NCBI GenBank assembly: GCA_009193035.1
Contig: SWDT01000004.1
Coordinates: forward strand, 124,001 to 188,000
DNA length: 64,000 nucleotides
Source of the DNA: Halicephalobus mephisto
Taxonomy: Eukaryota; Nematoda; Chromadorea; Rhabditida; Panagrolaimidae
Reading direction: 5' to 3'
The position numbers and the translations under genes are program-made. This document shows, in pieces, positions 47,230 through 59,049 of the stretch (its first letter is position 1; each line of letters begins with the position of its first letter). The notes beneath the pieces are model-generated. The model was not told the origin of the DNA. It saw only the letters and a list, made by a program, of their open reading frames with translations, and made no database searches.

Positions 47230-47500
47230 GTGCAAAAAACACTAAATTCGAAAAATATTTATTCCACATCAGCTTTCCTCAGGGGTTTGACGAAAAAAAT
47301 TATTTCGGATTTAGTTTTCAGTTTTTTCGGGATCAACGACTGCTGTTTGGATTTTCTCGAACAGCTGTCGCCTCAGGGAGGAAATTCCAAGCTGATAAGG
47401 ACTCCGTTTTCGATTTTTTTTAAAAATGTTCTTCGAAAAATTGCACCTTATTCATTTCGAAAATTCAGATCGAATAAATCACAAGACGAACGTTGAAAAT
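47230..47500 (+). other. island with an unassigned plus-strand frame
   Basis: An 88-codon frame ends at 47496 and has a fairly balanced composition in its last ~55 residues (GINDCCLDFLEQLSPQGG). TTTTCAG ends at 47321 and AATAAA follows the stop at once. Could be a last exon; I cannot identify it. Confidence 0.25.
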
Positions 47501-47514
47501 AAATAAAAACAATT

Positions 47515-48115
47515 TTTTCGAAATTTATTTTAATTTTAAATTTATTTATTTTATTTTAAAAAAAATTAAATTTATTTATTTTTATTTTAAAAAAAATTAA
47601 AATTTATTTATTTTTATTTAAAAAAAAATTAAATTTATTTATTTTATTTAAAAAAAATTAAAATTTATTTATTTTTATTTTAAAAAAATTTAAATTTGAA
47701 CATTTTTGAATTTTTAAAGTTCTAATTTAAAATTTTTTAAAATTTGAATAACTTTAAATTTTAAAAATTCTGAATTTGAATAATTTTGAAGTTTTCCAAA
47801 ATTTGAATTTTCGGAATTTCAGAATTTAAATAATTTCGAATTTTAAAAATTCTGAATTCAAATAACTTTAAATTTTAAAAATTCTAAATTCAAATAATTT
47901 CAAAATTCTTCAAAATTCAAATTTTCGGAATTTCGAAATTTAAATTTAAATAATTTCAAAATTCTTCAAAATTCAAATTTTTGGACTTTTTAATTTAAGT
48001 AATTTCAAAATTCTTCAAAATTTAAATTTTCCAAATTCAAATAATTTCGAAATTTTCCAAATTCAAATAATTTCGAAATTCTTCAAAATTCAAATTTGAG
48101 TAACTTGAAAATCAA
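47515..48115. repeat. AT-rich degenerate array
   Basis: TTTATTTATTTTTATTTAAA modules to 47690, then ~50 bp units with AATTTTCGGAATTTC and CAAATAATTTCGAAATT. Confidence 0.75.
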
Positions 48116-48289
48116 AAATTGAATTCGAAAAATTTCAGTTTGATTGAAATTCGGCATCCGATGACAACCTTGAGATGGAACGCTTATGAAACTATGTAAT
48201 ATCTTGTCATTCAATCAAATTTAAATCCTTGTCCGTTTTTCCTTTTTGGTCTTCAGTCAGGACGGTTTTTGCCGAAAAAAAAATTCTAC

Positions 48290-49140
48290 AGTGGTCCATG
48301 GCTGTACGACATTTGCTCCTCCTATTTCGCAAGATTTATCTCATTTCGTTTTTATATTAATTTTTCCTTAATTGAATTAATATATAAATTAAGAAAAAAT
48401 TAATTTAATAAAAATTTCGAAATCAATGAGACTTAAAAAAAAGAAAAAACAGGGACCAAATGTCACTGGATTAACTACTGTATGTTTTAAAAATCTGTTT
48501 TATAACAGTTGATCCCCTATTTCGTAATGTATAATTTATTTCGTTTTTGTTTTTTCACAATACCTCAGTTAAGAAAAATTTCGAAATCAGTGAGAATTAA
48601 AAAAAACGGACCAAATGTCACTGGATTAACTACTGTATGTTTTAAAAATCTGTTTTATAACAGTTGATCCCCTGTTTCGTAATTTATAATTTATTTCGTT
48701 TTTGTTTTTTCACAATATCTCAGTTAAGAAATATAGTGATTTAATAAAAATTCCGAAATCAGTGAGAATTAAAAAAACGAACCAAATGTCACTGGATCAA
48801 TTACTGTATGTTTCATAAATCTGTTTTATAACAGTTGATCCCCTGTTTCGTAATGTATAATTTACTTTATTTTTGTTTTTTCATAATACCTTAATTAAAA
48901 TTAATTTAATAAAAATTCCGAAATCAGTGAGAATTAAAAAAGAAAAACAGAGACCAGATGCCGCTGGGGTAACTACTGTATGTTTCATAGATCTGTTTTA
49001 TAACTGTTGATCCCCTGTTTCGTAATTTATAATTTATTTCATTTTTGTTTTTTCACAATATCTTAATTAAAATTAATTTAATAAAAATTTCGAAATCAGT
49101 GAGAATTAAAAAAGAAAAACAGAGACCAGATGCCGCTGGG
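48290..49140. repeat. tandem array, ~170 bp unit, 5 copies, of the fold-back family
   Basis: Each unit holds CCAAATGTCACTGG, TAACTACTGTATGTTT, ATAACAGTTGATCCCCTGTT, TCGTAATTTATAATTTATTT and AAATCAGTGAGAATTAAAAA. The outer words (GTACGACATTTG, TATTTCGCAAG, GCCGCTGGGG) match the 63.4-63.8 kb fold-backs. Confidence 0.88.
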
Positions 49141-49460
49141 GAAAGTGTCGTACAGTCGTGGTTCATTTATCAGGACCGGAATCGCCGATCTCGATAGGAC
49201 CGCTCGAAAGTCAAAAATCAAAAGGCATAAAATTCCGAATTTTTCAACGTCCTTGAAACCTCAAATTTCCCTCGAGCGGAGTTTACTGTATGTCTTTAAA
49301 AAAGTACTTTTTGATTTGGCAAGGTTCCTTCAGAAGCCTGTCAGACACCGTGGAAAGATGATGGATCACTTGAAGCTTCCTCCGTCCCTGCAAAAACGTC
49401 CTTCAAAAAAAGATAACGGTAATTTAAAAAAGAAATGCCGAATTAAACACGGGTGAATGA
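49130..49460 (+). other. island with an unassigned basic reading frame
   Basis: A 108-codon plus frame, Lys/Arg-rich (PPSLQKRPSKKDN), lies between two arrays. The 5' end is inside the repeat unit, so at most the distal part could be coding. No family recognised. Confidence 0.2.
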
Positions 49461-49539
49461 ATCTCGAGTTTTTCAATTATCAAAAATCGCGATCTACAAA
49501 GTTGCCGAAACGGAAAATTTGATCTCGAACAACTTTGAC

Positions 49540-49895
49540 GATTAAAATTTTTTGAATAAAATCAAAATTTTCTTTTTTTTAATAAAATTTTCTTTTTTTG
49601 AATAAAATTAAAATTTTTTTGAATAAAATCAAAATTTTTTTTTAAATAAAATTTTCTTTTTTTGAATAAAATCAAAATTTTTTTAAATAAAATTTTCTTT
49701 TTTTTTTGAATAAAATTAAAATTTTGGTTTTTTTAAATAAAATTAAAATTTTCTTTTTTTTTTTAATAAAATTAAAATTTTCTTTTTTTTTTTGAATAAA
49801 ATCAAAATTTTCTTTTTTTTTTTGAATAAAATCAAAATTTTCTTTTTTTTATAAAATTAAAATTTTCTTTTTTTTATAAAATTAAAATTTTCAAA
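49540..49895. repeat. array of TTTTTTTGAATAAAATCAAA, ~35 bp unit
   Basis: About ten copies with variable T-run lengths. Confidence 0.85.
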
Positions 49896-50169
49896 AAATT
49901 GAAATTTACTAAAAATTTTAAAAAGTTTAATTTTTTGAAATTTTTGAATATTTCCCTCATCGATGATTATTTATTTCGAAAATTCAAAAAATCCGAAAAA
50001 ATTTGAAAGTCGTTTTTTGAATTCCGTTTTTTTTAAATCCGAAGATTACCCAATTTCGAAACTTTCGTAACTTCTACAGTATGTCTTTTTTCGAAGATTA
50101 GTAACTCAACTTTTGATCGAAAAAAATGTTGAAAATTATTCGCTGTGAAATTAATGAAAAAAAATATTT

Positions 50170-50705
50170 AAAAAAAGTAAAAAATAAAAATTCTAAAAGG
50201 AATAATTTTTGATTTTTAAATATATATTTGATTTTTTAGGTCACTTTTTTCGAGTTCTTAGTTACAGTAGGAATGAGATTTATCGTGCTAAGACCGTTGT
50301 TTATTTTTTAATAATAAAAAAATTAAAAAATCGATTTTAAAGCGAATGATTTTTAATTTTTTTTATATAAATTTGATTTTTTAGGTCACTTTTTTCGAGA
50401 TCTTAGTTACAGTAAAAATGAAATTTATCGTGCTAAGACCGTTGTTTATATTTAAATAATAAAAAATTAAAAAATCGATTTTAAAGCGGATGATTTTTAA
50501 TTTTTTTATATAAATTAAATTTTTTAGGTACCTTTTTCGAGATCTTAGTTACAGTAAGAATGAAATTTATCGTGCTAAGACCGTTGTTTATATTTGAATA
50601 ATAAAAAATTAAAAATCTTTGATTTAAAAACCAATATTTTTGATTTTTTAATATAAATTTAATTTTTTAGGTTATCCATAACTAAGTTCATAGTTACAGT
50701 AAGAA
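50170..50705. repeat. tandem array, ~140 bp unit, 4 copies
   Basis: Units share TTTTTTAGGTCACTTTTTTC, GAGATCTTAGTTACAGTAAG, AATGAAATTTATCGTGCTAA and GACCGTTGTTTATA. Confidence 0.9.
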
Positions 50706-51400
50706 CCAAATACACAGTCTCAGAAATTTTTTTAAATAACAAAAAATTAAAAATTTTCGAATATAAAAGTAAAAAAAACGATTTTTTTATTTTTTAAATT
50801 TTCCATTTTCACTTGTTTTTTATTTTTTTTAAAATTAATGAGATTTGACATTTTGAAAAAAAACGTCTATAAAATTCAGTTATTTTTTTGACGAACGAAA
50901 CCTGACATGATCTTTCTTTTTTTTCAGACAAAATTGAAAACTGCCAATTTGTCTTCAAAAAAATAAAATTCATGTTTTTTAAAAAAAAATAAAATTCATG
51001 TTTTTTGAAAAAAATAAAATTCATGTTTTTTGAAAAAAATAAGATCTGTTTTTTTTAAAAACATGAAAAACGACAGAATTATGACAGAAATGACCTTCAA
51101 GACATTTTCGAAAAAAAATTAAAATAGTTTCAAAATTATTCTTTTTAAAAATTTTTTTTTTGAAAATAAAAAAAATTTAAAAATTAGATTTTTTAAAATT
51201 AAAATTTTGTTTTTTTTTGAAGAAGTTTAAAAATATTTTTTTTAAATTTAAATTTTATTTTTAAAAATTTTATTTTTAATATTTAAATTTTATTTTTTTT
51301 TCAAGAAGTTTAAAAATATTTTTTTAAATTAAAATTAAATTTTTTTAAATTATTAAAAATTAGATTTCTAATATTTAAATTTTATTTTTTTTTAAATTAT
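50706..51400. other. gene-free AT-rich interval
   Basis: Contains AAAATTCATGTTTTTTGAAA repeated three times at about 50960-51040 and TTTAAAAATATTTTTTT low complexity at 51160-51400. Confidence 0.55.
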
Positions 51401-51499
51401 TAAAAATTTATTTTTTTTTGGAATTTCTCCAAGATAAAGCTGAGAATTTTCTGATAAAATCAAATTGAAATAAATCTTTAAAAAAAAACGATGTTATCA

Positions 51500-51720
51500 G
51501 TCGTTTTTTTGGAACTTGAAGTTTTTTCAGAATTTTTTTCTTTCGGGCCCAACGCCAGTTTTTTTCTGCTACCGTAATCTGGTCCGAACACACACCCTGG
51601 TACCGAGAACCCTGAGGCGTCCTTCGATACATAAAAAGGATCTAATCAAAACTGCCATCTTGATTGATGGATTCTCAACCACTTTTGCGCAAACATTTTT
51701 CATCCAATAAAAACCTCTTT
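51500..51720 (+). other. island with an unassigned plus-strand frame ending in a poly(A) signal
   Basis: A frame ending KTAILIDGFSTTFAQTFFIQ stops at 51710, where CAATAAAA overlaps the stop codon, the same stop/poly(A) overlap seen in UGT copy 2 and lin-54. No family recognised and no upstream exon found. Confidence 0.25.
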
Positions 51721-51744
51721 GAAATTTCGTCATAGTATAATTAA

Positions 51745-52565
51745 AAATAAACATTTTCAAAAATGGTCCCGACACGAACTTTCAAAGTTTTTAAAAAATA
51801 AAATATTTCATAATTTTGGAAAATTTCGAAATTAATAATTTATAAAAATCTAATTTTTTTAAAAAATGGTTTCAGCACGAATTTCCACTTTTTAGAATCT
51901 ACAGTAATCTAAATTTTTAGGCCATAGTTATTTTATTATGTTATAAAAATTCAAAACAATTTTTTTTAAAAATGGTCTCAGCACGAATTTTCATTTTTTT
52001 AGAACCTACAGTAATCTATATTTTTAGGCCATAGTTATTTCATAATTTTAGAAAATTTCGAAATTAATAATTTATAAAAATTCAAAAAAATTTTTTTTAA
52101 ATGGTCTCAGCACGAACTTCTAGAACTTTTTAGAATCTACAGTAATCTACATTTTTAGGCCATAGTTATTTTATTATTTTAGAAAATTTCGAAATTAATA
52201 ATTTTTTTAAAAAATGGTCTCAGCACGAATTTTCAACTTTTTAGAAACAAAGTGATCTCTGTAACAATTTCGATTTTTCGTCACGATTATTTCGTGATGT
52301 TCGAGATTTCATAATCCATCACACAAAGTCAAAAATAAACTTTGTTACGAAATGTCTTCAGTATGAACTTTTAAAATTTTTTTTAAAAAACAAAAGTGAT
52401 CTTTGTGACGATTTCGTAACTTTGTTTGATTTCGAAATTAATAATTTATAAAAATCAAATTTTTTTAAAAACGGTCCCAGCACGAATTTCTAGAACTTTT
52501 TAAAAACAAAAGTGATCTTTGTGACGATTTCGTAATCCATGTTTTCGAACTATATTTTGTTTTTA
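51745..52565. repeat. tandem array, ~135 bp unit, about 6 copies
   Basis: Units share AAAAATGGTCTCAGCACGAA, TTTTTAGAATCTACAGTAAT, TTTTTAGGCCATAGTTATTT and AAATTTCGAAATTAATAATT. Related by its TGGTCnCnrCACGAA word to 16540-16935. Confidence 0.9.
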
Positions 52566-53720
52566 TAAATTTAAAAATTTTCATCTTAATCACATAGGGT
52601 ACGTAGTCCTCTCCTAGCCCTCAGGGCAATGATGATTTAAAAAAATAATTAGAAAAAAATAAATTTAAAAAAATAATAAAAATAAAAAAAAATAATAAAA
52701 AAAATAAATTTTTAAAAATAATCAAAAAAAAAATAAATTTAAAAAAAAATAATTTTTAAAAATAATTTTTAAAAAATAAATTTAAAAAAAAATTATTTTC
52801 GAATATGGCTGATTTTTTCGAAAAAAAAGTTTTAAATTTTGAAAAAGTTTTGTTTCTTAATTTTGACCTTCAAAGACGATAAATCACTTTTTCTGGCATC
52901 TGGATACAAAACGAAAGGTGTTCAAAATGATTTATTTAGTTTTGTTTGAAATTTAAAATAAAGGATCTGTAATCCAAAAAATGAGGTTAAGTCATTTGTC
53001 TTTTTTTTGAAGTCATTTATCTAAATTTCATTTTAAAAAATTGACAACAAATTTTTTACAAACATCTAAAAAAAAATTACTTTTTGAATATCTTCGAAAA
53101 AATTTTTTTTACAAACATCTTTGAAAAAATTATTTTTTGAATATCTTTGAAAAAATTATTTTTTTAAACATTTTCAAAAATTTTTTTACAAACATCTTCA
53201 AAAAAATTACTTTTTAAACATTTTCAAAAAAATTATTTTACAAAAGTCTTTGAAAAATTTTTTTTACAAACATCTTGAAAAAAATTATTTTTTTAAACAT
53301 CTTCAAAAATTTTTTTACAAACATCTTTGAGAAAATTACTTTTTAGACATTTTCAAAAAACTATTGTTTATAAACATTTTCCAAAATTTTTTTTTATAAG
53401 CATCTTTGAAAAAATTATTTTTTGAATATCTTCGAAAAAATTTTCCGTTCGAGAATCTTTGAAAATTTAAAATTTTTTAAAATTTTTTTTAATAATTTTT
53501 GAAATTTTTTAAATAATTTTAAATGTTTTTGAATAATTTTTAATTTTTCGAATAATTTTTGAAATTTTTTTAATAATTTTTAATTTTTCAAATAATTTTA
53601 AATGTTTTTGGATAATTTTTGAAATTTTTTGAATAATTTTTAGAATTTTTTGAATAATTTTTGAAATTTTTAAAATAATTTTTGGAATTTTTCGAATAAT
53701 TTTTGAAATTTTTTGAATAT
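52566..53720. repeat. AT low complexity and ~30 bp arrays
   Basis: 52620-52790 is AAAAATAATAAAAAAAATAA. 53040-53460 repeats TTTTACAAACATCTTTGAAA and AAAATTATTTTTTGAATATC. 53470-53720 repeats TTTTTTGAATAATTTTTGAA. Confidence 0.8.
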
Positions 53721-54055
53721 ACTGAATCCCCGACCCCGATGGTGTAAAGGAATCGTTTCTGTTTGTTTCTCAAAATAGAGACTAAAGAAATTTTATTTGA
53801 TAACAAAGTTTATTCATGATTTTTTTGAATTTTCTCTCCGGCGGTCTCTGTTGTAATCCTTATCTCGGACTGTTGTAGCTGGAAACGACTGACGTGGCAG
53901 ATGGGTCCATTATTCAATTTCCTATTTTCGAATCGAAGGACTTTGAAAACTCAAAAAACAGGATTTAGCTTATCCGGCTGATTCATGTAAAACCACCAAT
54001 GTCGTTTAAATTTTGAAAATAAATTATTAAAAATTTTAAGAATTTTTAAGTATCT
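53721..54055. other. GC-richer non-repetitive island
   Basis: On the minus strand, TTTCCAG ends at about 53880. Two short frames then run toward an AATAAA at about 53813-53808: TTVRDKDYNRDRRRENSKKS and an alternative ending KIQKNHE. It could be a terminal exon of an unrecognised gene; evidence is weak. Confidence 0.22.
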
Positions 54056-54059
54056 ACCG

Positions 54060-54815
54060 TATCTGTCATTCTTCTTATTTTTACCCTAGTTACACTTAAA
54101 ATTGATCAAAGTACAGTAATTAGAAGTGGTACTGTAGAAATTTGTAGTTTTTAAAATTGTCAAAAAAAGGATATTTTAGGCCACTAGGACCCCTGTCGAA
54201 AAAAACCCCCTATTCCCTTCTACCCTAGTTACACTTAAAATTGATCAAAATACAGTAATTAGAAATATCATTTCAGAAATTTGTAATTTTTAAAATTGCC
54301 AAAAAAAATTTTCGGAACCCCTGTCGAAACAAACCCCCTATCCCCTTCTACCCTAATTACACTTAAAACATAGTAATTAAAACTAATACTGTAAAAAATC
54401 ACAATTTTTAAGATAACCAAAACGGAAACTTTAGATCAACAAATTTCCTACTTTTTTATTTCAATTTTATTTTTAAAAAATAAATAACAATTAATTTTTT
54501 TTTAAATAATAAATTTGATACAGTAAGCCCCTGTTTAAAAATCCTAAATTAACAAATTTTCTACTTTTTATTGTAATTTTATTTTTTTAAATAATAATAA
54601 ATTTTTTTTTGATTTTAATTTTATTTTTTTTTTAAATAATAAATTTGATACGGTAAGCCCCTATTTAAAAAATCCTAAATTAACAAATTTTCTACTTTTT
54701 ATTGTAATTTTATTAAAAATAAATAATAATAAATTTTTAATTTAATTTTTTTTAAAAATAATAAATTTGATACAGTAAGCCCCTGTTTAAAAAATCCTAA
54801 ATTAACAAAACCCCA
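54060..54815. repeat. two adjacent tandem arrays, ~125 bp units, 3 copies each
   Basis: The first has CTACCCTAGTTACACTTAAA, ATTGATCAAAATACAGTAAT and GACCCCTGTCGAAA words. The second has TTTGATACAGTAAGCCCCTG and CCTAAATTAACAAATTTTCT words. Confidence 0.85.
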
Positions 54816-55050
54816 TCAAAGAACCCCTAAGACAACCTCATTAATTAGCTCGTTCAAATGAAACCGAAACAAAGGCCTGATGACATTCCTCTGGCAACAA
54901 GTGAAGAAATGAGGAATGACTGTCCTTGAATCGTCAAATTTCCATCGTTCGGCATCTTTCTGTCGGCATCTGAATCGAATTCAGATTAATTACTGTCGAT
55001 TAAATGTTCACTCCCGAAATGGCGCCAACCTCAAACAGTTTTCTTCTATC

Positions 55051-55655
55051 GAGGTCGACGTCAAAGTCAAAGTTAAAATCAAAATAAAATTCGCAGGTTG
55101 CGCGCAATGTTTAAGTAAATATGTCGAGATTTTTATAATTATGTTTATGAAAATTTCGAAATCGAAGTGAAATCTGCAGGTTGCTTGCAGGATTCAAGCA
55201 AATAAGTCAACATCAAAATCTGCAGGTTGCTTGCAACATTGGGCAAATGAATTAGCATTTCTATGATCATATTTGTAAAGATTTCGAAATCGAAATGAAA
55301 CCTGCACTTTGCTTGCAACATTCAAGCAGATAAGTCAACATCAAAATTTGCAGGTTGCGAGCAACATTGGGCAAATGAATTAGCATTTTTATGATCATAT
55401 TTGTAAAGATTTCGAAATCGAAATGAAACCTGCACTTTGCTTGCAACATTCAAGCAGATAAGTTAACATCAAAGTCTGCAGATTGCTTGCAATATTTGAA
55501 CATATATGTCGAGATTTTTATAATTACATTTATGAAAATTTCGAAATCAAAATGAAATCTGCACTTTGCTTGCAATATTCAGACAATTTTGTCTATTTAA
55601 TTTTTATGCAAAAATCCGATTTAATTTCGACATTGACTTTTTTGTAGACCTCGAC
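55051..55655. repeat. minisatellite element, GCAGGTTGC(T/G)(T/C)GCAA core, bracketed by inverted ends
   Basis: The array (units ~48 and ~125 bp) contains TCTGCAGGTTGCTTGCAACA, AAGCAGATAAGTCAACATCA and TGATCATATTTGTAAAGATT. It starts TCGAGGTCGACGTCAAAGTC and ends TTGACTTTTTTGTAGACCTC, which are imperfect inverted copies of each other. Same family as 19240-19855. Confidence 0.85.
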
Positions 55656-56089
55656 GCCGGTGGTCCTGAACAAATTTGGCGGGATCTTTGTTTTGAGAAA
55701 ATCAGAAGATTAAAGAAGTCCTTGAAAATTCTCGCAAAAATTTTTAAAAACAGATTTTTATAATCTCGCGCCATTTCGTAAAAATAGAAAATTCGGCCAA
55801 GGTTCTGAATTTATTCATTCTCGAATTTTGGCGGGAAGCAGTTTCAGCATTTTCCTCCAATTTTTTCTTATCAAATTTTTTTTGACTATTTTCATTCAAA
55901 AATATCAATAAAAAATCGTTTTTGTTTGTTTTTAATTTTTACTTTTTTATTCACAAAAAAGTTAATTTTTATAAAAAATTTTAAATTTTAAACATTTTTA
56001 AACAAAAATTAATTTTTTTAAAATTTTATTTTCGAAAAAAAAATAAATTTAAAAAATCAATGATGGCTTATTTTTTAATTTTTTTTACG
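55656..56089. other. gene-free interval
   Basis: A GC-richer start (a 38-codon frame with KIRRLKKSLKILAKIFK, probably noncoding) followed by AT-rich sequence. Confidence 0.4.
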
Positions 56090-56885
56090 GAAATTAGATT
56101 TCTAGAAAACTGTAATTTTAAAAATTTAATTTTAAAAATTTTTATTTTTAGAAAATTGTAATTTTAGAATTTTTATTTTAAAAAAATCGTAACTTTAAAT
56201 TTCTTATTTTTAGAATTTTTATTTAAAAAAACTGTATTTTTAAAAATTTGGTTTTTAGAAAACTGTATTTTAAAAATTTGGTTTTTAGAAAACTGTAACT
56301 TTAGAATTTTTATTTAAAAAAACTGTAATTTTAAAATTTTTATTTTAAAAAAAACTGTATTTTAAAAATTTTTATTTTTAGAAAATTGTAATTTTAAAAA
56401 TTTTTATTTTTAGAAAACTGTAATTTTAAAAATTTTTATTTAAAAAAAAACTGTATTTTAAAAATTTGGTTTTTAGAAAACTGTATCGTTAAATTTCTTG
56501 TTTCTAGATATCAGCAGGGGGTTAGTTTTATGTTTTATGGACAGGAATTAAGTTTCAAAAAATATATCTTTAAATTTCTCTTTTTCAAAACTAATGATTT
56601 TTTAAAATTTTTTATAAACAAAATTTAAAATTAAAAAACTTTTTTAAATTTAGAATTTTTTTGAAAAATTAAAAGTTAAAAAAATTTTTTATTTTAAAAA
56701 AAATTAAAATTTAAAAAAGTTTTTTATTTTTTTTTGGAAAATTAAATTTAAAAAAATTTTTATTTTTTTTTGGAAAATTTAAAATTTAAAAAAATTTTTA
56801 TTTTTTTTTGGAAAATTTAAAATTTAAAAAAATTTTTATTTTTTTTTGGAAAATTTAAAATTTAAAAAAATTTTTATTTTTTTTG
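56090..56885. repeat. tandem arrays, ~33 and ~60 bp units
   Basis: 56090-56480 repeats TTTTTAGAAAACTGTAATTT. 56600-56880 repeats TTTTTTTTTGGAAAATTTAA and AATTTAAAAAAATTTTTA. Confidence 0.85.
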
Positions 56886-57119
56886 AAAACATCGAAAATC
56901 GAAATTATTTTTGTTTTAAAAATTTTTATTTTTATTTTTTTGAACATAATTGACAGAATTACCGTAATTGATGTCAAGTGTCAAATTACCGTCGAAATGG
57001 CCTATTGTTGGAATTTTGGAAATTGTGTCCTTCAAAAAACAACTTTATCCGTTTTTCGCCATAAAATAGTCGAATTGAACCGAAATTAGTATCTTTGTTG
57101 TGCAAATTGAGTCACGAAC
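56886..57119. other. short non-repetitive island
   Basis: A 68-codon plus frame with no family motif covers 56883-57089. Not called as a gene. Confidence 0.3.
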
Positions 57120-57650
57120 CTTGAACTAGGCAATTTTCGAAATTTTTATTTTCCATTGTTAACTAATTATTAAAAAATTCAAATTTATTTTAAAAATTAA
57201 TTTTTTCGAAGAAACTAAATTTTTTAATATTTAAATTTACTTAAAAAATTTAAATTTATTTTAAAAATTAATTTTTTTCGAAGAAACTAAATTTTTTAAT
57301 ATTTAAATTTACTTAAAAAATTAATTTTTTAAAGGAATGTAAATTATTAAAAAATTCAAATTTATTTTAAAAATTAATTTTTTCGAAGAAATTAAGTTTT
57401 TTAATATTTAAATTTACTTAAAAAATTTAAATTTAAATTTATTCTAAAATTTAATTTTTTTAATGTTTAAATTTATTTTAGAAATTTAACTTTTCCTTAA
57501 AAAAATTTTAATTTTGTTAAACTTAAATAAAAAAAAATTTTTTTTTAATCTTAAATTTAAAAAAATTTTTTATATTTTTTAAATTTTTTAAAAAAAATTT
57601 TTTAATCTTAAATTTTTTAAAAAAAATTTTTTATATTTTTTAAATTTTTT
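57120..57650. repeat. AT-rich tandem array, ~90 bp unit
   Basis: Units with TTTTTTCGAAGAAACTAAAT and AATATTTAAATTTACTTAAA, about three copies, then T/A low complexity. Confidence 0.8.
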
Positions 57651-57838
57651 TAATTGATGTCTGTTTTCTCAGGATATCCGAGGAAACACTTTAATTTTTA
57701 TTTTTTTCATCACCTCATGGTACTGTAATTTCAAAAATTAAAAATTTTCAACGACTTTTTGATAGAATATTTTTTTATTTTAATTATCTTAAAAAAGATA
57801 AAATTTAAACGATGAACTTTGAACCGACGAGGAAGGAC

Positions 57839-57945
57839 CGCTTATTCGGAGTGGTCTTTTGAAATGAGTTATATCATTTTAAAGCTTTTCAAATGCAGAT
57901 CCAGAATCTGTTCTCTTTCTGCTCAACGCTCTTCTGGAGTTCTCT
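57839..57945. repeat. dispersed ~100 bp repeat, copy 2
   Basis: Same order of words as 35625-35730 (CTTATTCGGAGTGGTCTTTT ... CAGAATCTGTTCTCTTTCTG), same orientation. Confidence 0.8.
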
Positions 57946-57999
57946 AAAGTACTGTAGGAGTTTTTGAAATCATGGAAAAGATTTCGAAATTATCACTGA

Positions 58000-58712
58000 T
58001 ATTATAGGACCTTCTGGAGTTTTGGAATTTCTCAGAAAATTTTGGATTTTTTCAGAATCCAATAAAAATTTCTGCAATTTTCGAAAGTACTGTAGAAAAT
58101 TCCAGAATCACATGGAGGATTCTGAAACTCTATAGAATCTTATAGGACCTTCTGGGGGAGTTTTGGAATTTCTCAGAAAATTTTGGATTTTTTCAGAATC
58201 CAATAAAAACTTCTGAAATTTTCTAAGATACTGTAGAAAATTCCAGAATCCCAGAGGGAAACTTGAGGTTCCCGAAATACCACAGGGGCTTGTGGGATGT
58301 TGGAGAAGACCTGGGAGTCTGTGTGGAATCGAGAGTTCTCCGGGAACCCGTGTGGAGACGACTCGAGGAACCTGGGCCAGTTGCTGGTCAGGGCTCGGAA
58401 TCACACCTCCTACCAAGACAACATCCGTGGATTCTAAGTCTGTCTCAGTCAGCTTGATCATTTCAAGGTCCTTCAACTTCCCGAATCAAGCATATCCATC
58501 AAATCGCGTCTTACAGCGAACAGTCGGGATTTTGGAAGTTGTGTCTCAACCCGAAAAGCCAAGTTTTTAGAAATTGTGTCTCAACACGAAAAGTTTAAAT
58601 TTTAAAAATTGTGTCCTAGAACGAAAAGTTGAGATTTCAAAAGTTATTTCTTAGAACGAAAAGTTTAAATTTTAAAAATTGTGTCCTAGAGCGAAAAGGT
58701 TAAATTTATTTT
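58000..58712. repeat. right arm of the 0.7 kb inverted duplication
   Basis: Reverse-oriented counterpart of 46365-47150 with few substitutions in the core 58225-58570. The minus frame LTETDLESTDVVLVGG is open for 122 codons here, longer than in the left arm. Confidence 0.9.
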
Positions 58713-59049
58713 TGAAATTAATTTACACTTAATTTTTTCGATAAAAGTGAAAACTGGGTCAAGTCCCCAGGTACTGATTATTTCGAAAATTTTCCTCGAG
58801 GCGGGCTGGCTGGGCGCCAAACCATTGTTGTCTTCAAGAAGACACTTTTCTTCATGAAGACACTTGTCACGTCCATCGGAGGTTTCTTGATGCTTTGTTT
58901 TTCTGTCTTTTCTGGCTCTGAGCCAGTTTTCGCGCCAAAAATACCGGCCAAACCAAAAACAGGAATCACGTTTTAATTTTTTTTTGCCAGAAAATTTTTC
59001 ACAAAATCAAAAAAAATCAAAAAAATCAAAAAGTTCAAAATTTCAAGTT
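58713..59049. other. GC-richer non-repetitive island
   Basis: Contains an AAGAAGACACTT / ATGAAGACACTT direct repeat near 58840-58868 and a 63-codon minus frame without known motif. No gene called. Confidence 0.35.
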
